Shown here: positions 1-8,180 of the stretch, one piece after another
Layout: the number at the start of each line of letters is the position of its first letter
How positions within the stretch are numbered: position 1 is the stretch's first letter
DNA from: Paraburkholderia sp. Ac-20340
GTDB lineage: Bacteria; Pseudomonadota; Gammaproteobacteria; Burkholderiales; Burkholderiaceae
Length of the DNA stretch: 64,000 nucleotides
Assembly: GCF_017104965.1 (NCBI RefSeq)
Contig: NZ_JAAGPR010000018.1
Location: 62,001 to 126,000, forward strand
Reading direction: 5' to 3'
Notes under the pieces: model-generated
Database searches by the model: none
What the model was told of the DNA's origin: nothing
The model's input: the letters and a program-made list of their open reading frames with translations, nothing else
Translations under genes and position numbers: made by a program

Positions 1-201
1 CGGACGCAATGCCGCCGATGATCGCTGTTGGTCACTGTTGGTCGCTGCAAGCGGGCTCAAGGCGACAAAGGCCAAAGGCCGCGGATTCGGGCAGGTCGGT
101 GTCCACTGGCAGTCAGCGGGGCACGACCGGGCGACGCGCATTATATCAGTGCGGCCGGTGAGGCCAGGCGCGTGCGGCGTCGGCGCGAGGCCAGTCCGGG
201 G
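1..201. other. Window edge, no gene seen
   Basis: The first 200 bases have open frames on both strands, but none has a convincing ribosome binding site or recognisable protein. They could be the 3' flank or regulatory region of a gene outside the window. Confidence 0.4.
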
Positions 202-426
202 TCAGTCCGAGGAAATGGTCACGTGCATCCGCGTGGGATCTCTCAGCTCGAATTCGCCGATGCGGCCCGCGCGCACGTCGAACAACAGGCGCGTGAGATC
301 GGCGGCGCGTGCCTGCTGACGCTGCACTTCGGCAGGCGGGCGGTCGTCTTTATTGGCGAGCAGTGACGTGCGTATTTTCACAATCAACGCAACGGCACTG
401 CGGCGGGACATGAAGAATCGTTCCAT
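202..426 (-). CDS. Small hypothetical protein (74 aa)
   Basis: I do not recognise this protein. The start MERFFMSRR is chosen because an AGGA-type Shine-Dalgarno lies about 9 bases before the ATG; a second in-frame ATG lies five codons later. The product is 74 residues and basic in its first third (RRSAVALIVKIR). The end, ELRDPTRMHVTISSD, is more polar. There is no signal peptide or clear membrane segment. It lies downstream of tRNA-Gly on the same strand. It could be a real conserved small protein or a chance frame; the start context and lack of a stronger competing frame favour real. Confidence 0.4.
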   Translation of the reverse strand: MERFFMSRRSAVALIVKIRTSLLANKDDRPPAEVQRQQARAADLTRLLFDVRAGRIGEFELRDPTRMHVTISSD

Positions 427-705
427 CGATGAAGTCCTGCGCGCGGGCACGCAGGGGAAAAGCGCGGGTGATTTGCGGGTATTTTTGCGGGCGGGTCGAT
501 CGCCGAGGCACAGATGCTAGCGCAACGACCCCGATCCACGCAGCGAAGCGCGCAGGCGCAACGACGGCTGAACGCACGAAGGCAGCAGCGCAACACGACA
601 AAAGAGGGGAACGGTGCAGCGAAGGCGCGGCCAGCGTGGCGCTTGATGCCGACCTGCTGCGTACTGACTGCGGCAGGGAACGGCGTGAAAATCAGCGTGA
701 AATTC
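427..705. other. Intergenic, no gene supported
   Basis: This stretch between the small ORF and tRNA-Gly has long open frames typical of GC-rich DNA, but nothing with a start site or recognisable product. It probably carries the promoter of the 74-aa ORF and the 3' flank of the tRNA. Confidence 0.4.
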
Positions 706-780
706 TGGAGCGGGCGATGGGAATCGAACCCACGTCATCAGCTTGGGAAGCTGAGGTAATGGCCATTATACGACGCCCGC
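706..780 (-). tRNA. glyU: tRNA-Gly(CCC)
   Basis: Read on the minus strand, the gene begins GCGGGCG and closes with CGCCCGC, T discriminator and an encoded CCA. The anticodon arm is TCAGC-TTCCCAA-GCTGA, which gives anticodon CCC, and the T-arm has GGTTCGATTCC. All arms pair. The sequence is close to the familiar bacterial glycine tRNA layout. It reads GGG codons. Total length is 75 nt including CCA. Confidence 0.95.
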
Positions 781-863
781 AGAGCGCGCCATTTTACGCG
801 GATTTCGCCGGGTTGCGCAAATATGGGCAACCCGGCGCAGTGATTTCACTGGGTGTTACGTCA

Positions 864-886
864 AAGCCGGACGTCAAACCCGGCTT
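864..886 (-). terminator. Hairpin downstream of yggT
   Basis: Inverted repeat AAGCCGG / CCGGCTT with a 9-nt loop lies just past the yggT stop. There is no clear U-tract on either strand, so it is a weak terminator or an RNA-stabilising hairpin. Confidence 0.35.
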
Positions 887-908
887 CGATTACGCATCGG
901 ATCAGCCG

Positions 909-1472
909 TCAGATCCCGAACAGCGTCAGCGACACCGCCGCGCGCGTGACGACCATCAGCAGCACCTGCACGATCACGAACAGCAGGATCGGCGAGAGAT
1001 CGAGGCCGCCGAGGTTCGGCAGGATGCGTCGCAGCGGGTTGAGAAACGGCGCGGTCACCTGGAACAGCACGGGCATGGCGGGCGAGCGCGGATTCAGCCA
1101 CGACAGCAGCGCCATCAGAATCGTCAGCCAGATCAACAGGTTGAGCGCCCACTTCACCAGCGTGAGCACCGCGACGATCAGCAGCGTAGGCAGCAGGCCG
1201 ATCGGGTCGACGCCCACGAGCCAGACCATCAGCAGCACGTACACCACGGACGCGAGCAGCGCCGCGACCACGCTCGCCCAGTCGATGCCGCGCACGCCAG
1301 GAATCACGCGGCGCAGCGGCAGCACGAGCCAGTTGGTGGCCTGCTGGATGGCGTGCGTCACCGGGTTATACGGTGGCACGCGCACGTACTGGAGCCAGGC
1401 GCGCATCAGCAGCGCGGCGCCGAACAAGGTGAAGACGGTATTGAGCAGAAAACGGGCGATATCGCCGAACAT
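909..1472 (-). CDS. yggT: YggT family integral membrane protein
   Basis: A 187-aa hydrophobic protein with the duplicated YGGT arrangement. Each half has membrane helices followed by a proline-rich amphipathic segment: PLRRVIP near residue 52 and PLRRILP near residue 145. It starts MFGDIARFLLNTVF, directly with a membrane segment. The family is an inner-membrane protein of uncertain role, linked to osmotic or pH stress and to cell envelope or division in different bacteria, so no specific function is claimed. The EthD-like gene lies 56 bases upstream on the same strand, so the two may be co-transcribed. Confidence 0.9.
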   Translation of the reverse strand: MFGDIARFLLNTVFTLFGAALLMRAWLQYVRVPPYNPVTHAIQQATNWLVLPLRRVIPGVRGIDWASVVAALLASVVYVLLMVWLVGVDPIGLLPTLLIVAVLTLVKWALNLLIWLTILMALLSWLNPRSPAMPVLFQVTAPFLNPLRRILPNLGGLDLSPILLFVIVQVLLMVVTRAAVSLTLFGI

Positions 1473-1528
1473 CGGTGTCTTTTCCTTCTTGTGGTGAATG
1501 ACGGCACGCGGCGACGCGTGCGGGCGAA

Positions 1529-1849
1529 TCAGACCTCGATCTTGATCTCGCTGATCAGGATCGTGCCGTTGCCGCCGTCGGTGTAATTGGGAATATCGTC
1601 GATGAGCACCTTGTCGTGCGCTGCGAACACCTCATAGAAGGCGTCGAGCGTTTCGAACAGGAAGTGCCCGGCCGCCACGTAGGGCGGCGGCGTGCCCGGC
1701 GGGCCCGCGTTGATGCCGATGTCGACCGACCAGCCTTTGCAGGCTGCCCCGAACAGCTGCGCAGCGAGCGGCATATGCCGCGTGGTGTAGTACTCGCTGT
1801 CGAACCGGCCGTTTTCCCGATACGGATAAAGGATGCTGACCTTGATCAT
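1529..1849 (-). CDS. EthD-type dimeric alpha/beta-barrel protein
   Basis: A 106-aa protein with the small EthD/stress-responsive barrel signature. It begins MIKVSILYPYRENGRFDSEYY, then has HMPLAAQLFGAACKGW, typical of EthD-family proteins in which a Tyr-His-Met segment follows the first strand. Length is normal for a one-domain member. EthD-like proteins form dimeric barrels and are often accessory to oxidative or degradative pathways. The substrate cannot be told here. It lies upstream of yggT on the same strand. Confidence 0.8.
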   Translation of the reverse strand: MIKVSILYPYRENGRFDSEYYTTRHMPLAAQLFGAACKGWSVDIGINAGPPGTPPPYVAAGHFLFETLDAFYEVFAAHDKVLIDDIPNYTDGGNGTILISEIKIEV

Positions 1850-2588
1850 TGTGCGTTCTCGTCGATGAATCCTGAAGCGTATAGCGCTGTGCGGTCCTGT
1901 GCCGGCAAATGCGCGCCGGCCACTGGCGTTGCCACATTACCACGGCTTACGCCTCGTCAGTATGGGCGCAGGACGCGGCCGCCCTTGCCGGCGTATTGGC
2001 GTCGCGCACACGATTCTGACAGTGTTTTTGGTAAACCGTTACAGTGGTTCGGACGATCGCAGCGTCGCGCAATGTTCGCTGACGAACCGAAGCGATCCGC
2101 ATACTGCAGTTAAAAAGAGTGCGTGGGCAAATGGCGGCGCGCCAGAACGACAGATAGCGCCGGATAGCGGCAGTCAGCCGCTGACAGAATTCATGAAAGA
2201 TCCGTGGCACGGATTCTGCTGCGCGAACGTGGGCGCGCATATTTGAGGTGACGATCGCAGGACGCAGCCGGCAGGCGCAGATCGAACGATCTGCGCGAGT
2301 GCCAGGCGCGCGCGGTCGAAGCCCCGGGGCGCAGGCGGCGAATCTCAAGGCCGCCCATGCTTGTCGGCTGTATCAAGCCGATAAGTATCCGCAAGCACCC
2401 GCGAGCGCCAGCACGGCCGGCGCGCCACGAACAGGTGTCCAGCGATATGTCCGGTGTGCCCGGCTATCTCGCCACAGCGCGGTCGCGGTTCGCCGACCTG
2501 CGCACAATGATTTCCATGACTGCGGTTTTCCTGTTGCTGTCGTGCAATTGGGCTGTTTCCTGGCGGTAGTCCGATTCGGGAGGTCACC
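1850..2588. other. Long intergenic region, no gene recognised
   Basis: About 740 bases separate the EthD-like gene (minus) from the 53-aa ORF (plus). Several open frames cross it, but none has a ribosome binding site plus a plausible protein. The region is locally AT-richer near 2020-2060 (TTTTTGGTAAACCG) and near 2110. These are the likeliest places for divergent promoters. An untranslated RNA cannot be excluded. Confidence 0.45.
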
Positions 2589-2750
2589 ATGAGCATCTTC
2601 GCTTACCGTAAACATCTGCGGTTTCTCACGCCCCATCAACGCCGTCGTTGGTGGGATCAGAAGAAGCGCCTCACGCCCCGCGTGCAGATCAGCGGCGCGT
2701 ATGTGCCGCCAAGCGTCTCGCGTGAATTTGCCTATGTGAAGGTTGGCTAG
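2589..2750 (+). CDS. Small Trp/Arg-rich protein (53 aa)
   Basis: Not recognised. A GGGAGGT ribosome binding site lies 5 bases before ATG. The product begins MSIFAYRKHLRFLTPHQRRR, then has WWDQKKR, and ends EFAYVKVG. It is very basic (about 13 Arg/Lys in 53) with a Trp pair at residues 21-22. It has no signal peptide or membrane helix. A 13-bp perfect terminator hairpin follows 33 bases after the stop, so the gene looks like a self-contained monocistron. The basic composition would suit nucleic-acid or ribosome binding, but that is only inference. Confidence 0.65.
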   Translation: MSIFAYRKHLRFLTPHQRRRWWDQKKRLTPRVQISGAYVPPSVSREFAYVKVG

Positions 2751-2782
2751 TACGCGACATCCCGTTTGATCGACGTATTTGA

Positions 2783-2814
2783 GACGAAGCCCGGCCGTTG
2801 CGCCGGGCTTCGTC
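2783..2814 (+). terminator. Strong intrinsic-type hairpin after the 53-aa ORF
   Basis: A perfect 13-bp stem GACGAAGCCCGGC / GCCGGGCTTCGTC encloses a CGTTGC loop and is followed by a short T run (GTTT). It is placed directly behind the small ORF. Confidence 0.75.
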
Positions 2815-3157
2815 GTTTCCGGGCGCCGATGCGCGTTCGCGACACGCCGGGCCGCGTTCCCCCAGTCAATTTGTAATCAAACATTACCTGAGTATCAGAC
2901 GCCTCGACGCGCAGGTCCGGTAACTCTGACCGGGCGTGCGGCCTGCGCCGTCTGGACGGCGCGATGCGGCGCCTTTTGTGTCGATTCGTAGCAGAAATTT
3001 TCCTGTTTGCCTTGATGCGTCGCACTGAACGCACTTTAAGCAATTGCAATTTGCAACAAATGCTGACCTTTGGCGACGTCCGATTTAGATAGAGTAAGGA
3101 CGTGGGCACTGCCCGTTATGTGGAGCGACGCTGTCGTCGGCCGCCAGGAGAAGAGAA
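2815..3157. other. Intergenic region with probable promoter of the PXPV gene
   Basis: No gene is seen. The part after about 2990 is AT-richer. CTGACC, a 17-base gap and TAGATA (about 3063-3091) make a weak sigma70-like candidate reading rightward into the PXPV protein gene. Confidence 0.35.
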
Positions 3158-3466
3158 GTGAAAAAGACCGTTCCGTTTATCGTTGCTGCTGCGCTGGGTT
3201 TGGGGTTGGTTAGCGCGGCGCAGGCACACGTTTCGGTGGGTATCGGCATTGGCATTCCGGTCGCACCGGCTTATCCCGTCTACGCCGCGCCGGTGTATGC
3301 ACCGCCGCCGCCGCCCGTGTACTACGCACCGCCGCCGCCGGTGGTCTACGCGCCGCCGCCCGCCGTTGTCGTGGGCGGTTACGGTGGCTATGGCTACTAT
3401 GGCCGTCCGTACTATCACCATGGCTATGGCTACCGCGGCTATCACGGCGGCTGGTATCGCCACTAA
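3158..3466 (+). CDS. Secreted PXPV-repeat protein
   Basis: A 102-aa envelope protein. It has a clear Sec signal peptide (MKKTVPFIVAAALGLGLVSA, cleavage after AQA near residue 23). Next comes a Pro/Tyr/Val section (repeated PPPPVYYAPP-like units, residues about 40-70), then a Gly/Tyr/His-rich tail (GGYGGYGYYGRPYYHHGYGY). Short PXPV-type proteins are common in Burkholderia and relatives and have no settled function. An AGGAGAAGAGAAG ribosome binding site precedes ATG. It is monocistronic, with a terminator just behind it. The composition recalls the small lipoprotein at 61013 and the YXWGXW protein at 58910. Confidence 0.88.
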   Translation: MKKTVPFIVAAALGLGLVSAAQAHVSVGIGIGIPVAPAYPVYAAPVYAPPPPPVYYAPPPPVVYAPPPAVVVGGYGGYGYYGRPYYHHGYGYRGYHGGWYRH

Positions 3467-3527
3467 GGTTTGAGGGTGAGGCGGCGGATGGCGGGGGCCA
3501 TCTGCCCGTCTTGATCACCTGATTTGC

Positions 3528-3564
3528 AAAGGCGCAACGCCGGTTCATACCGCGTTGCGCCTTT
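3528..3564 (+). terminator. Bidirectional terminator
   Basis: AAAGGCGCAACGC pairs perfectly with GCGTTGCGCCTTT around an 11-nt loop. It sits between the convergent PXPV and LysE-type genes. Confidence 0.85.
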
Positions 3565-3628
3565 GTCGTTTTTGCGCTGATTTTGCGTCGAATTCGCGCC
3601 GATTCAGCGTACTTCCCGCCGCCACGCT

Positions 3629-4303
3629 TTACGACGCGCCCGTGCCGTGCAGGATCAGATCGCGATAGCCATGCACGATCACGCTATAAGAAAACCACGC
3701 AAACAGCAGCGCCGACAGCACGTGACACGCGCGCAGCAGCCCGGTGCCGGCGCGCTTGCGCCCATGGCTCGCCAGCCCGCACAGAAACAGCGTCCAACCC
3801 AGCCCGCCGAGAAAAAATCCCGACAGAAATAGCGCGGCCGAACCGGCGCTCGTCGCGCCCGATTTGGCGATCAGCGCGCCGCCGACCGCCGCGAACCACA
3901 AAATCGCGCTGGGCGACGAAATCGCCAGCAGCACGCCGCGCATGAAACTGCGCCACGGGTGCGGCAGCGGCGAAGCGCTGTCTTCCTCGCCCTCGACGGG
4001 CGGCGCCTTGGCGGGATTGAGCGCCTCGCGCGCCATCTTCCAGGTGAGCATCAGCAGCACCGCCGCGCCGCCGATCCACACGATCCAGCGCACCGGCTCG
4101 AACTGCAGCAGCGCGGCCATGCCGGCCAGCGCGAGCGCGGCGTAAATCAGATCGCCGAAACACGAGCCGAAGCCGAGCCAGAAGCCCGGCCGGAAACCAT
4201 GCGAGAGCGTGAGCGAGAGGATCGCGACGTTGACGAGACCAATATCGAGGCACAACGAAAGCGACAGAAAAAAGCCGTCGGACAGCAGAGAAACGTGAGA
4301 CAT
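3629..4303 (-). CDS. LysE/RhtB-family exporter
   Basis: A 224-aa membrane protein with about six helices. It has the family's opening (FFLSLSLCLDIGLVNVAILS) in place of the more usual PGP segment, a GFWLGFGSCFGDLIYAALA helix and a central hydrophilic loop (AKAPPVEGEEDSASPLPH). LysE/RhtB proteins export amino acids or related metabolites across the inner membrane. The substrate cannot be predicted here. The conserved motif after the first helix looks diverged (CLDIGLVN), so it may be a subfamily rather than a typical RhtB. It lies downstream of the dehydrogenase gene on the same strand with an 80-bp gap. Confidence 0.82.
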   Translation of the reverse strand: MSHVSLLSDGFFLSLSLCLDIGLVNVAILSLTLSHGFRPGFWLGFGSCFGDLIYAALALAGMAALLQFEPVRWIVWIGGAAVLLMLTWKMAREALNPAKAPPVEGEEDSASPLPHPWRSFMRGVLLAISSPSAILWFAAVGGALIAKSGATSAGSAALFLSGFFLGGLGWTLFLCGLASHGRKRAGTGLLRACHVLSALLFAWFSYSVIVHGYRDLILHGTGAS

Positions 4304-4383
4304 AAAACCCGGTTTGTTGTTGTCGTGCGCCGCGTGCCGTCATGGCGGTCACGCGGCGGTTGCGTCATCGTGCGGTCGCGCCT

Positions 4384-5856
4384 TCAGACGCCGATGCACA
4401 GATACTTCAGTTCGACATATTCGTCGATGCCGTACTTCGAACCTTCGCGCCCGAGGCCCGACTGTTTCACGCCGCCAAACGGTGCGACTTCGTTCGAGAT
4501 CAGCCCGGTATTGATGCCGACCATGCCGTATTCGAGCGCTTCGGCCACGCGCCAGATGCGGCCGATATCGCGGCTATAGAAATAGGAGGCGAGGCCGAAT
4601 TCGGTGTCGTTGGCGAGTTCGATCACCTCCGCTTCGTCCTTGAAACGGAACACGGCGGCGACCGGCCCGAAGGTTTCCTCGCGCGCGATCAGCATGTCGC
4701 GCGTGACCTCGGCGAGCACGGTCGGCTCGACGAAACGGCCCGCGCTGGCCTGACCGCCCGCGATCAGTTTTGCACCTTTCGCAGTGGCGTCTTCCACGTG
4801 TTTCGCGACCTTGGCGACGGCGTCGTCGTCGATCAGCGGGCCCTGATTCACGCCCGCCTCGAAGCCGTTGCCCACCTTGATCTTGCGCGTGGCCGCGGCC
4901 AGTTTGTCGACGAACGTGTCATAGACCGAATCGTGCACGTAGAAGCGGTTCGTGCACACGCAGGTCTGCCCGGCATTGCGATATTTCGAGATCATCGCGC
5001 CTTCGACGGCGGCTTCGATATCGGCGTCGTCGAACACGATAAACGGCGCGTGACCGCCCAGTTCCAGCGCTATTTTCTTCACCGTCGGCGCGCATTGCTG
5101 CATCAGGATGCGGCCCACCGGCGTCGATCCCGTGAACGAAAGATGGCGCACGACATCGCTTTCGCAAAGCGTTTTGCCGATCTCGATCGAGTTCGCCGAA
5201 TCGGCGGTAATCACGTTGAACACCCCCTTGGGCACGCCCGCGCGCTGCGCGAGTTCGGCGAGCGCGAGCGCACACAGCGGGGTCTGTTCGGCAGGCTTGA
5301 CGACGATCGTGCAGCCCGCCGCGAGCGCCGGCGCGACCTTGCGGGTGATCATCGCGATCGGGAAATTCCACGGCGTGATCGATGCGCACACACCGATCGG
5401 CTGCTTGAGCACGACGAGCTTGCGGTCGGCGGCGGGGCTCGCGAGCACGTCGCCGTTCACCCGCTTGGCTTCTTCTGCGAACCATTCGAGAAATGATGCG
5501 CCGTAGATCACTTCGCCGCGCGCTTCGGCGAGCGGCTTGCCTTGCTCGGCGGTCATGATCGCGGCGAGATCGTCGGCGTGTTCGATCACGAGGTCGTACC
5601 AGCGGCGCAGCACGGCGGCGCGTTCCTTGCCGGTCCTGGCGCGCCACGCCGGCAGCGCGGCATGCGCGGCGCCGATCGCGCGGCTCGCCTCGGCCGCGCC
5701 GAAGTCCGGCACGCGCGCGATCTCCGAGTTATCGGCGGGATCGAGCACGGCGAAGGTCGCGGCGCCGCCGCTCCACTCGCCGTCGATCCAGGCGCGCGTC
5801 TTGAAGAGGGCAGGATCGTTTAGCTGCGTCAGGCGTTCGGATGCCAACTGGCTCAT
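4384..5856 (-). CDS. gabD: NAD(P)-dependent succinate-semialdehyde dehydrogenase
   Basis: A 490-aa aldehyde dehydrogenase, the usual GabD length. Visible motifs are the substrate/cofactor segment PWNFPIAMITRK near residue 157, the nucleotide loop FTGSTPVG near 235, the general-base glutamate in LELGGHAPF near 257 and the catalytic cysteine in GQTCVCTNR near 293. The C-terminus (PFGGVKQSGLGREG) is typical of the SSADH branch. It oxidises succinate semialdehyde to succinate, the last step of the GABA shunt. No gabT is adjacent, so supply of the substrate from GABA must come from elsewhere. An extra cysteine two residues after the catalytic one (CVC) is typical of redox-sensitive SSADH. Confidence 0.9.
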   Translation of the reverse strand: MSQLASERLTQLNDPALFKTRAWIDGEWSGGAATFAVLDPADNSEIARVPDFGAAEASRAIGAAHAALPAWRARTGKERAAVLRRWYDLVIEHADDLAAIMTAEQGKPLAEARGEVIYGASFLEWFAEEAKRVNGDVLASPAADRKLVVLKQPIGVCASITPWNFPIAMITRKVAPALAAGCTIVVKPAEQTPLCALALAELAQRAGVPKGVFNVITADSANSIEIGKTLCESDVVRHLSFTGSTPVGRILMQQCAPTVKKIALELGGHAPFIVFDDADIEAAVEGAMISKYRNAGQTCVCTNRFYVHDSVYDTFVDKLAAATRKIKVGNGFEAGVNQGPLIDDDAVAKVAKHVEDATAKGAKLIAGGQASAGRFVEPTVLAEVTRDMLIAREETFGPVAAVFRFKDEAEVIELANDTEFGLASYFYSRDIGRIWRVAEALEYGMVGINTGLISNEVAPFGGVKQSGLGREGSKYGIDEYVELKYLCIGV

Positions 5857-5986
5857 CGTCGTTACTCCTCAATGCATGAGCGCTGCGGCTCACGGCGAGC
5901 CGCAGCGGGCGCGGCGTCGCAAAGGCGTCGCGGATGAAGGGCAGGGCGCGCGCCGCGGCCCGTTGCGGGCCACGACGCTTCGCGCC

Positions 5987-7570
5987 TCAGGCGCGGCCGA
6001 GTCCGAGTTCGTCGTAGAGACGGTCTACGCGCATTTTTACGTCCTGACTCATCTCGATGGCCTGGCCCCACTCGCGGTCGGTTTCGCCGGGCCATTTGTT
6101 GGTCGCGTCGAGGCCCATCTTCGAGCCGAGACCCGCCACCGGCGACGCAAAATCGAGATAGTCGATCGGCGTGTTTTCGACGAGCACTGTATCGCGCGCC
6201 GGGTCGATGCGCGTCGTAATCGCCCAGATCACTTCCTTCCAGTCGCGGATATCGACATCTTCATCGACCACGACGATGAACTTCGTATACATGAACTGGC
6301 GCAGGAAGCTCCAGACGCCGAACATCACGCGTTTGGCGTGGCCGGCGTAGCTCTTCTTCATCTGCACGATCGCCATGCGATAGCTGCAACCTTCGGGCGG
6401 CAGATAGAAGTCGGTGATCTCCGGAAACTGCTTTTGCAGCAGCGGCACGAACACTTCGTTGAGCGCGACGCCGAGCACGGCGGGCTCATCGGGCGGCTTG
6501 CCTGTATACGTAGAGTGATAGATCGCGTCGCGGCGCATCGTGATGCGCTCGACCGTGAAGACGGGGAACCACTCCTGCTCGTTGTAATAGCCGGTGTGAT
6601 CGCCGTACGGACCTTCGAGCGCGTGCTCGTACGCGGCGCTCGCGCCTTTGACCGGACGCGGCGGCGCGCCGGCCGGGGCGGGCGACGGTGCGCCTTCCTG
6701 CGGATAGATGAAACCTTCGAGCACGATCTCGGCGCGCGCGGGCACCTGCAGCGTGTCGACGCCGGGCGTCAGGCACTTCGCGAGTTCGGTGCGGCCGCCG
6801 CGCAACAGGCCGGCGAACTGGTATTCGGAGAGCGTGTCGGGCACCGGCGTGACCGCGCCGAGGATCGTCGCCGGATCGGCGCCGAGCACCACGGCCACGG
6901 GGTAAGGTTTGCCAGGATTACGCAGCGCAAACTCGCGGAAATCGAGTGCGCCGCCGCGATGCGCGAGCCAGCGCATGATCAGCTTGTTACGGCCGATCAA
7001 CTGCTGGCGGTAGATGCCCAGGTTCTGGCGCGTCTTGTTCGGCCCGCGCGTGACCGTGAGACCCCAGGTGATCAGCGGACCGGCATCGCCGGGCCAGCAG
7101 GTCTGGATCGGCAGCTTCGCGAGATCGACATCGTTGCCTTCCCACACAATTTCCTGGCAGGGCGGCGCGCTCACCGTCTTCGGCGCCATGTCCCAGACGG
7201 CCTTGGCGAGCGTGAAGAGCTTGCCCGCGTCCTTCAGGCCGCGCGGCGGTTCGGGTTCTTTCAGCGCGGAGAGCAGGCGGCCCACGTCGCGCAGCGACTC
7301 GAGCGCGGCGCTGTCACCGTCGCTGCCGGAAGCCGGCGCGTCGATACCCATGCCGAGCGCAACCCGCCGCGGCGTGCCGAACAGATTGCCGAGCACGGGG
7401 AACGCATGGGTCGAGCGGTTCTCAAACAACAGGGCCGGGCCACCGGCGCGCAGCACGCGGTCGCACAGCTCGGTCATTTCCAGTACCGGAGAGACGGCCT
7501 GCGGCACGCGGCGCAGTTCGCCCATCGTCTCCAGGCGACCGACGAAGTCGCGCAAGTCTTTGTATTTCAT
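5987..7570 (-). CDS. ubiD: UbiD decarboxylase (ubiquinone synthesis)
   Basis: A 527-aa UbiD-family prenylated-FMN decarboxylase. It begins [22 protein letters not shown], a near-diagnostic UbiD start, and carries the family core [19 protein letters not shown] near residue 320, followed by the helix [18 protein letters not shown]. In ubiquinone synthesis it removes the carboxyl of 4-hydroxy-3-polyprenylbenzoate. It needs the UbiX flavin cofactor, and no ubiX is in the window. The gene stands alone, with a 130-bp gap to gabD downstream. Confidence 0.93.
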   Translation of the reverse strand: MKYKDLRDFVGRLETMGELRRVPQAVSPVLEMTELCDRVLRAGGPALLFENRSTHAFPVLGNLFGTPRRVALGMGIDAPASGSDGDSAALESLRDVGRLLSALKEPEPPRGLKDAGKLFTLAKAVWDMAPKTVSAPPCQEIVWEGNDVDLAKLPIQTCWPGDAGPLITWGLTVTRGPNKTRQNLGIYRQQLIGRNKLIMRWLAHRGGALDFREFALRNPGKPYPVAVVLGADPATILGAVTPVPDTLSEYQFAGLLRGGRTELAKCLTPGVDTLQVPARAEIVLEGFIYPQEGAPSPAPAGAPPRPVKGASAAYEHALEGPYGDHTGYYNEQEWFPVFTVERITMRRDAIYHSTYTGKPPDEPAVLGVALNEVFVPLLQKQFPEITDFYLPPEGCSYRMAIVQMKKSYAGHAKRVMFGVWSFLRQFMYTKFIVVVDEDVDIRDWKEVIWAITTRIDPARDTVLVENTPIDYLDFASPVAGLGSKMGLDATNKWPGETDREWGQAIEMSQDVKMRVDRLYDELGLGRA

Positions 7571-7799
7571 CAGGATAGGGTCGGAGCCGCAGCGCGCGGC
7601 AGTGCAGATATCAAAGCGGGGCTTTTAAAAGGGACTTAACAGACTAAAAAGCATCCCAAACCAGCCGGATTCGATTGTCGATTTTACCTGCGTTACCTGA
7701 CGCACGTTGGCAGGCAGATCCGGCAACTGGCCGCAGACGCGCGTACCACGCGGGTCTGCCCGGATTGAACACTGTTCATTATTACAATTAGTTATAGAT
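7571..7799. other. Intergenic region with a short palindrome
   Basis: Upstream of ubiD (minus) and of the lytic transglycosylase promoter (plus). It holds a 13-bp palindrome TGAACACTGTTCA (7766-7778, six-base arms, one central base) in AT-rich DNA. It may be an operator for either divergent gene. Confidence 0.4.
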
Positions 7800-7843
7800 T
7801 TGACATTCTATAGTGTTGACGGTCTATAAATCCCTGCTAGAAT
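7800..7843 (+). promoter_or_regulatory. Sigma70 promoter(s) of the transglycosylase leader
   Basis: Two overlapping candidates. TTGACG (7816-7821), a 16-base spacer and TAGAAT (7838-7843) form the better one. TTGACA (7800-7805) with TATAAA (7825-7830) at a 19-base spacing is the alternative. Both lie about 330 bases before the start codon, implying a long leader. Confidence 0.6.
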
Positions 7844-7849
7844 TCGCCC

Positions 7850-8180
7850 ACATTGGTTGCAGGGCTTGCAATTTTTAACCACCGTCCCGGTCCTTCAGAC
7901 GCAACGCGTCACCGTTAGCCGATTCCCTGCACGGCTTTTTCACGGTCTAGATTGGCTGTCCTCGCCGGCGCCTTTGCGCCGGCTGTTCGCGTGAGAACCC
8001 CCACGCGCCGCTCACGGCGTGTCAGTTGTTCCTGAGGGGTTCCACCCACGGCGTACTTTGCCGTTTTCCCGACGTCGCTGCCGCACCAGCCAGGGCGCGC
8101 GGCGTCTTGATCCTGCGATTGGCCTTCGGCCTCGCGCCGACTTCGGTCGTCGGATCATGCACCATGGGGAGATCTGTTAG
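7850..8180 (+). other. Long structured 5' leader, possible sRNA or attenuator
   Basis: About 330 untranslated bases precede the lytic transglycosylase. Visible structure in order: GCCGGCGC / GCGCCGGC hairpin near 7966-7983; GAACCCC (about 7995) pairing with GGGGTTC (about 8036) around an inner ACGCGCCG / CGGCGTGT hairpin; a terminator-like ACGGC-7nt-GCCGT followed by TTTT at 8048-8067; and two UUCG-capped hairpins between 8120 and 8155 just before the GGGGAG ribosome binding site. It matches no riboswitch family I know by eye. Confidence 0.5.

Noticed and set aside
429-1586. A 385-codon open frame opposite yggT and spanning tRNA-Gly
   Set aside because: It runs through a tRNA gene and yggT in antisense and has no start site.
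5537-7639. A 700-codon open frame opposite ubiD and gabD
   Set aside because: It is the antisense shadow of a GC-rich gene: residues are dominated by R, A, H and G with no family motifs, and the opposite strand carries the known enzymes.
7850-8070. 6S RNA in the transglycosylase leader
   Set aside because: The length (about 220 nt) suggested it, but I do not find the paired closing stem around a large central bubble.
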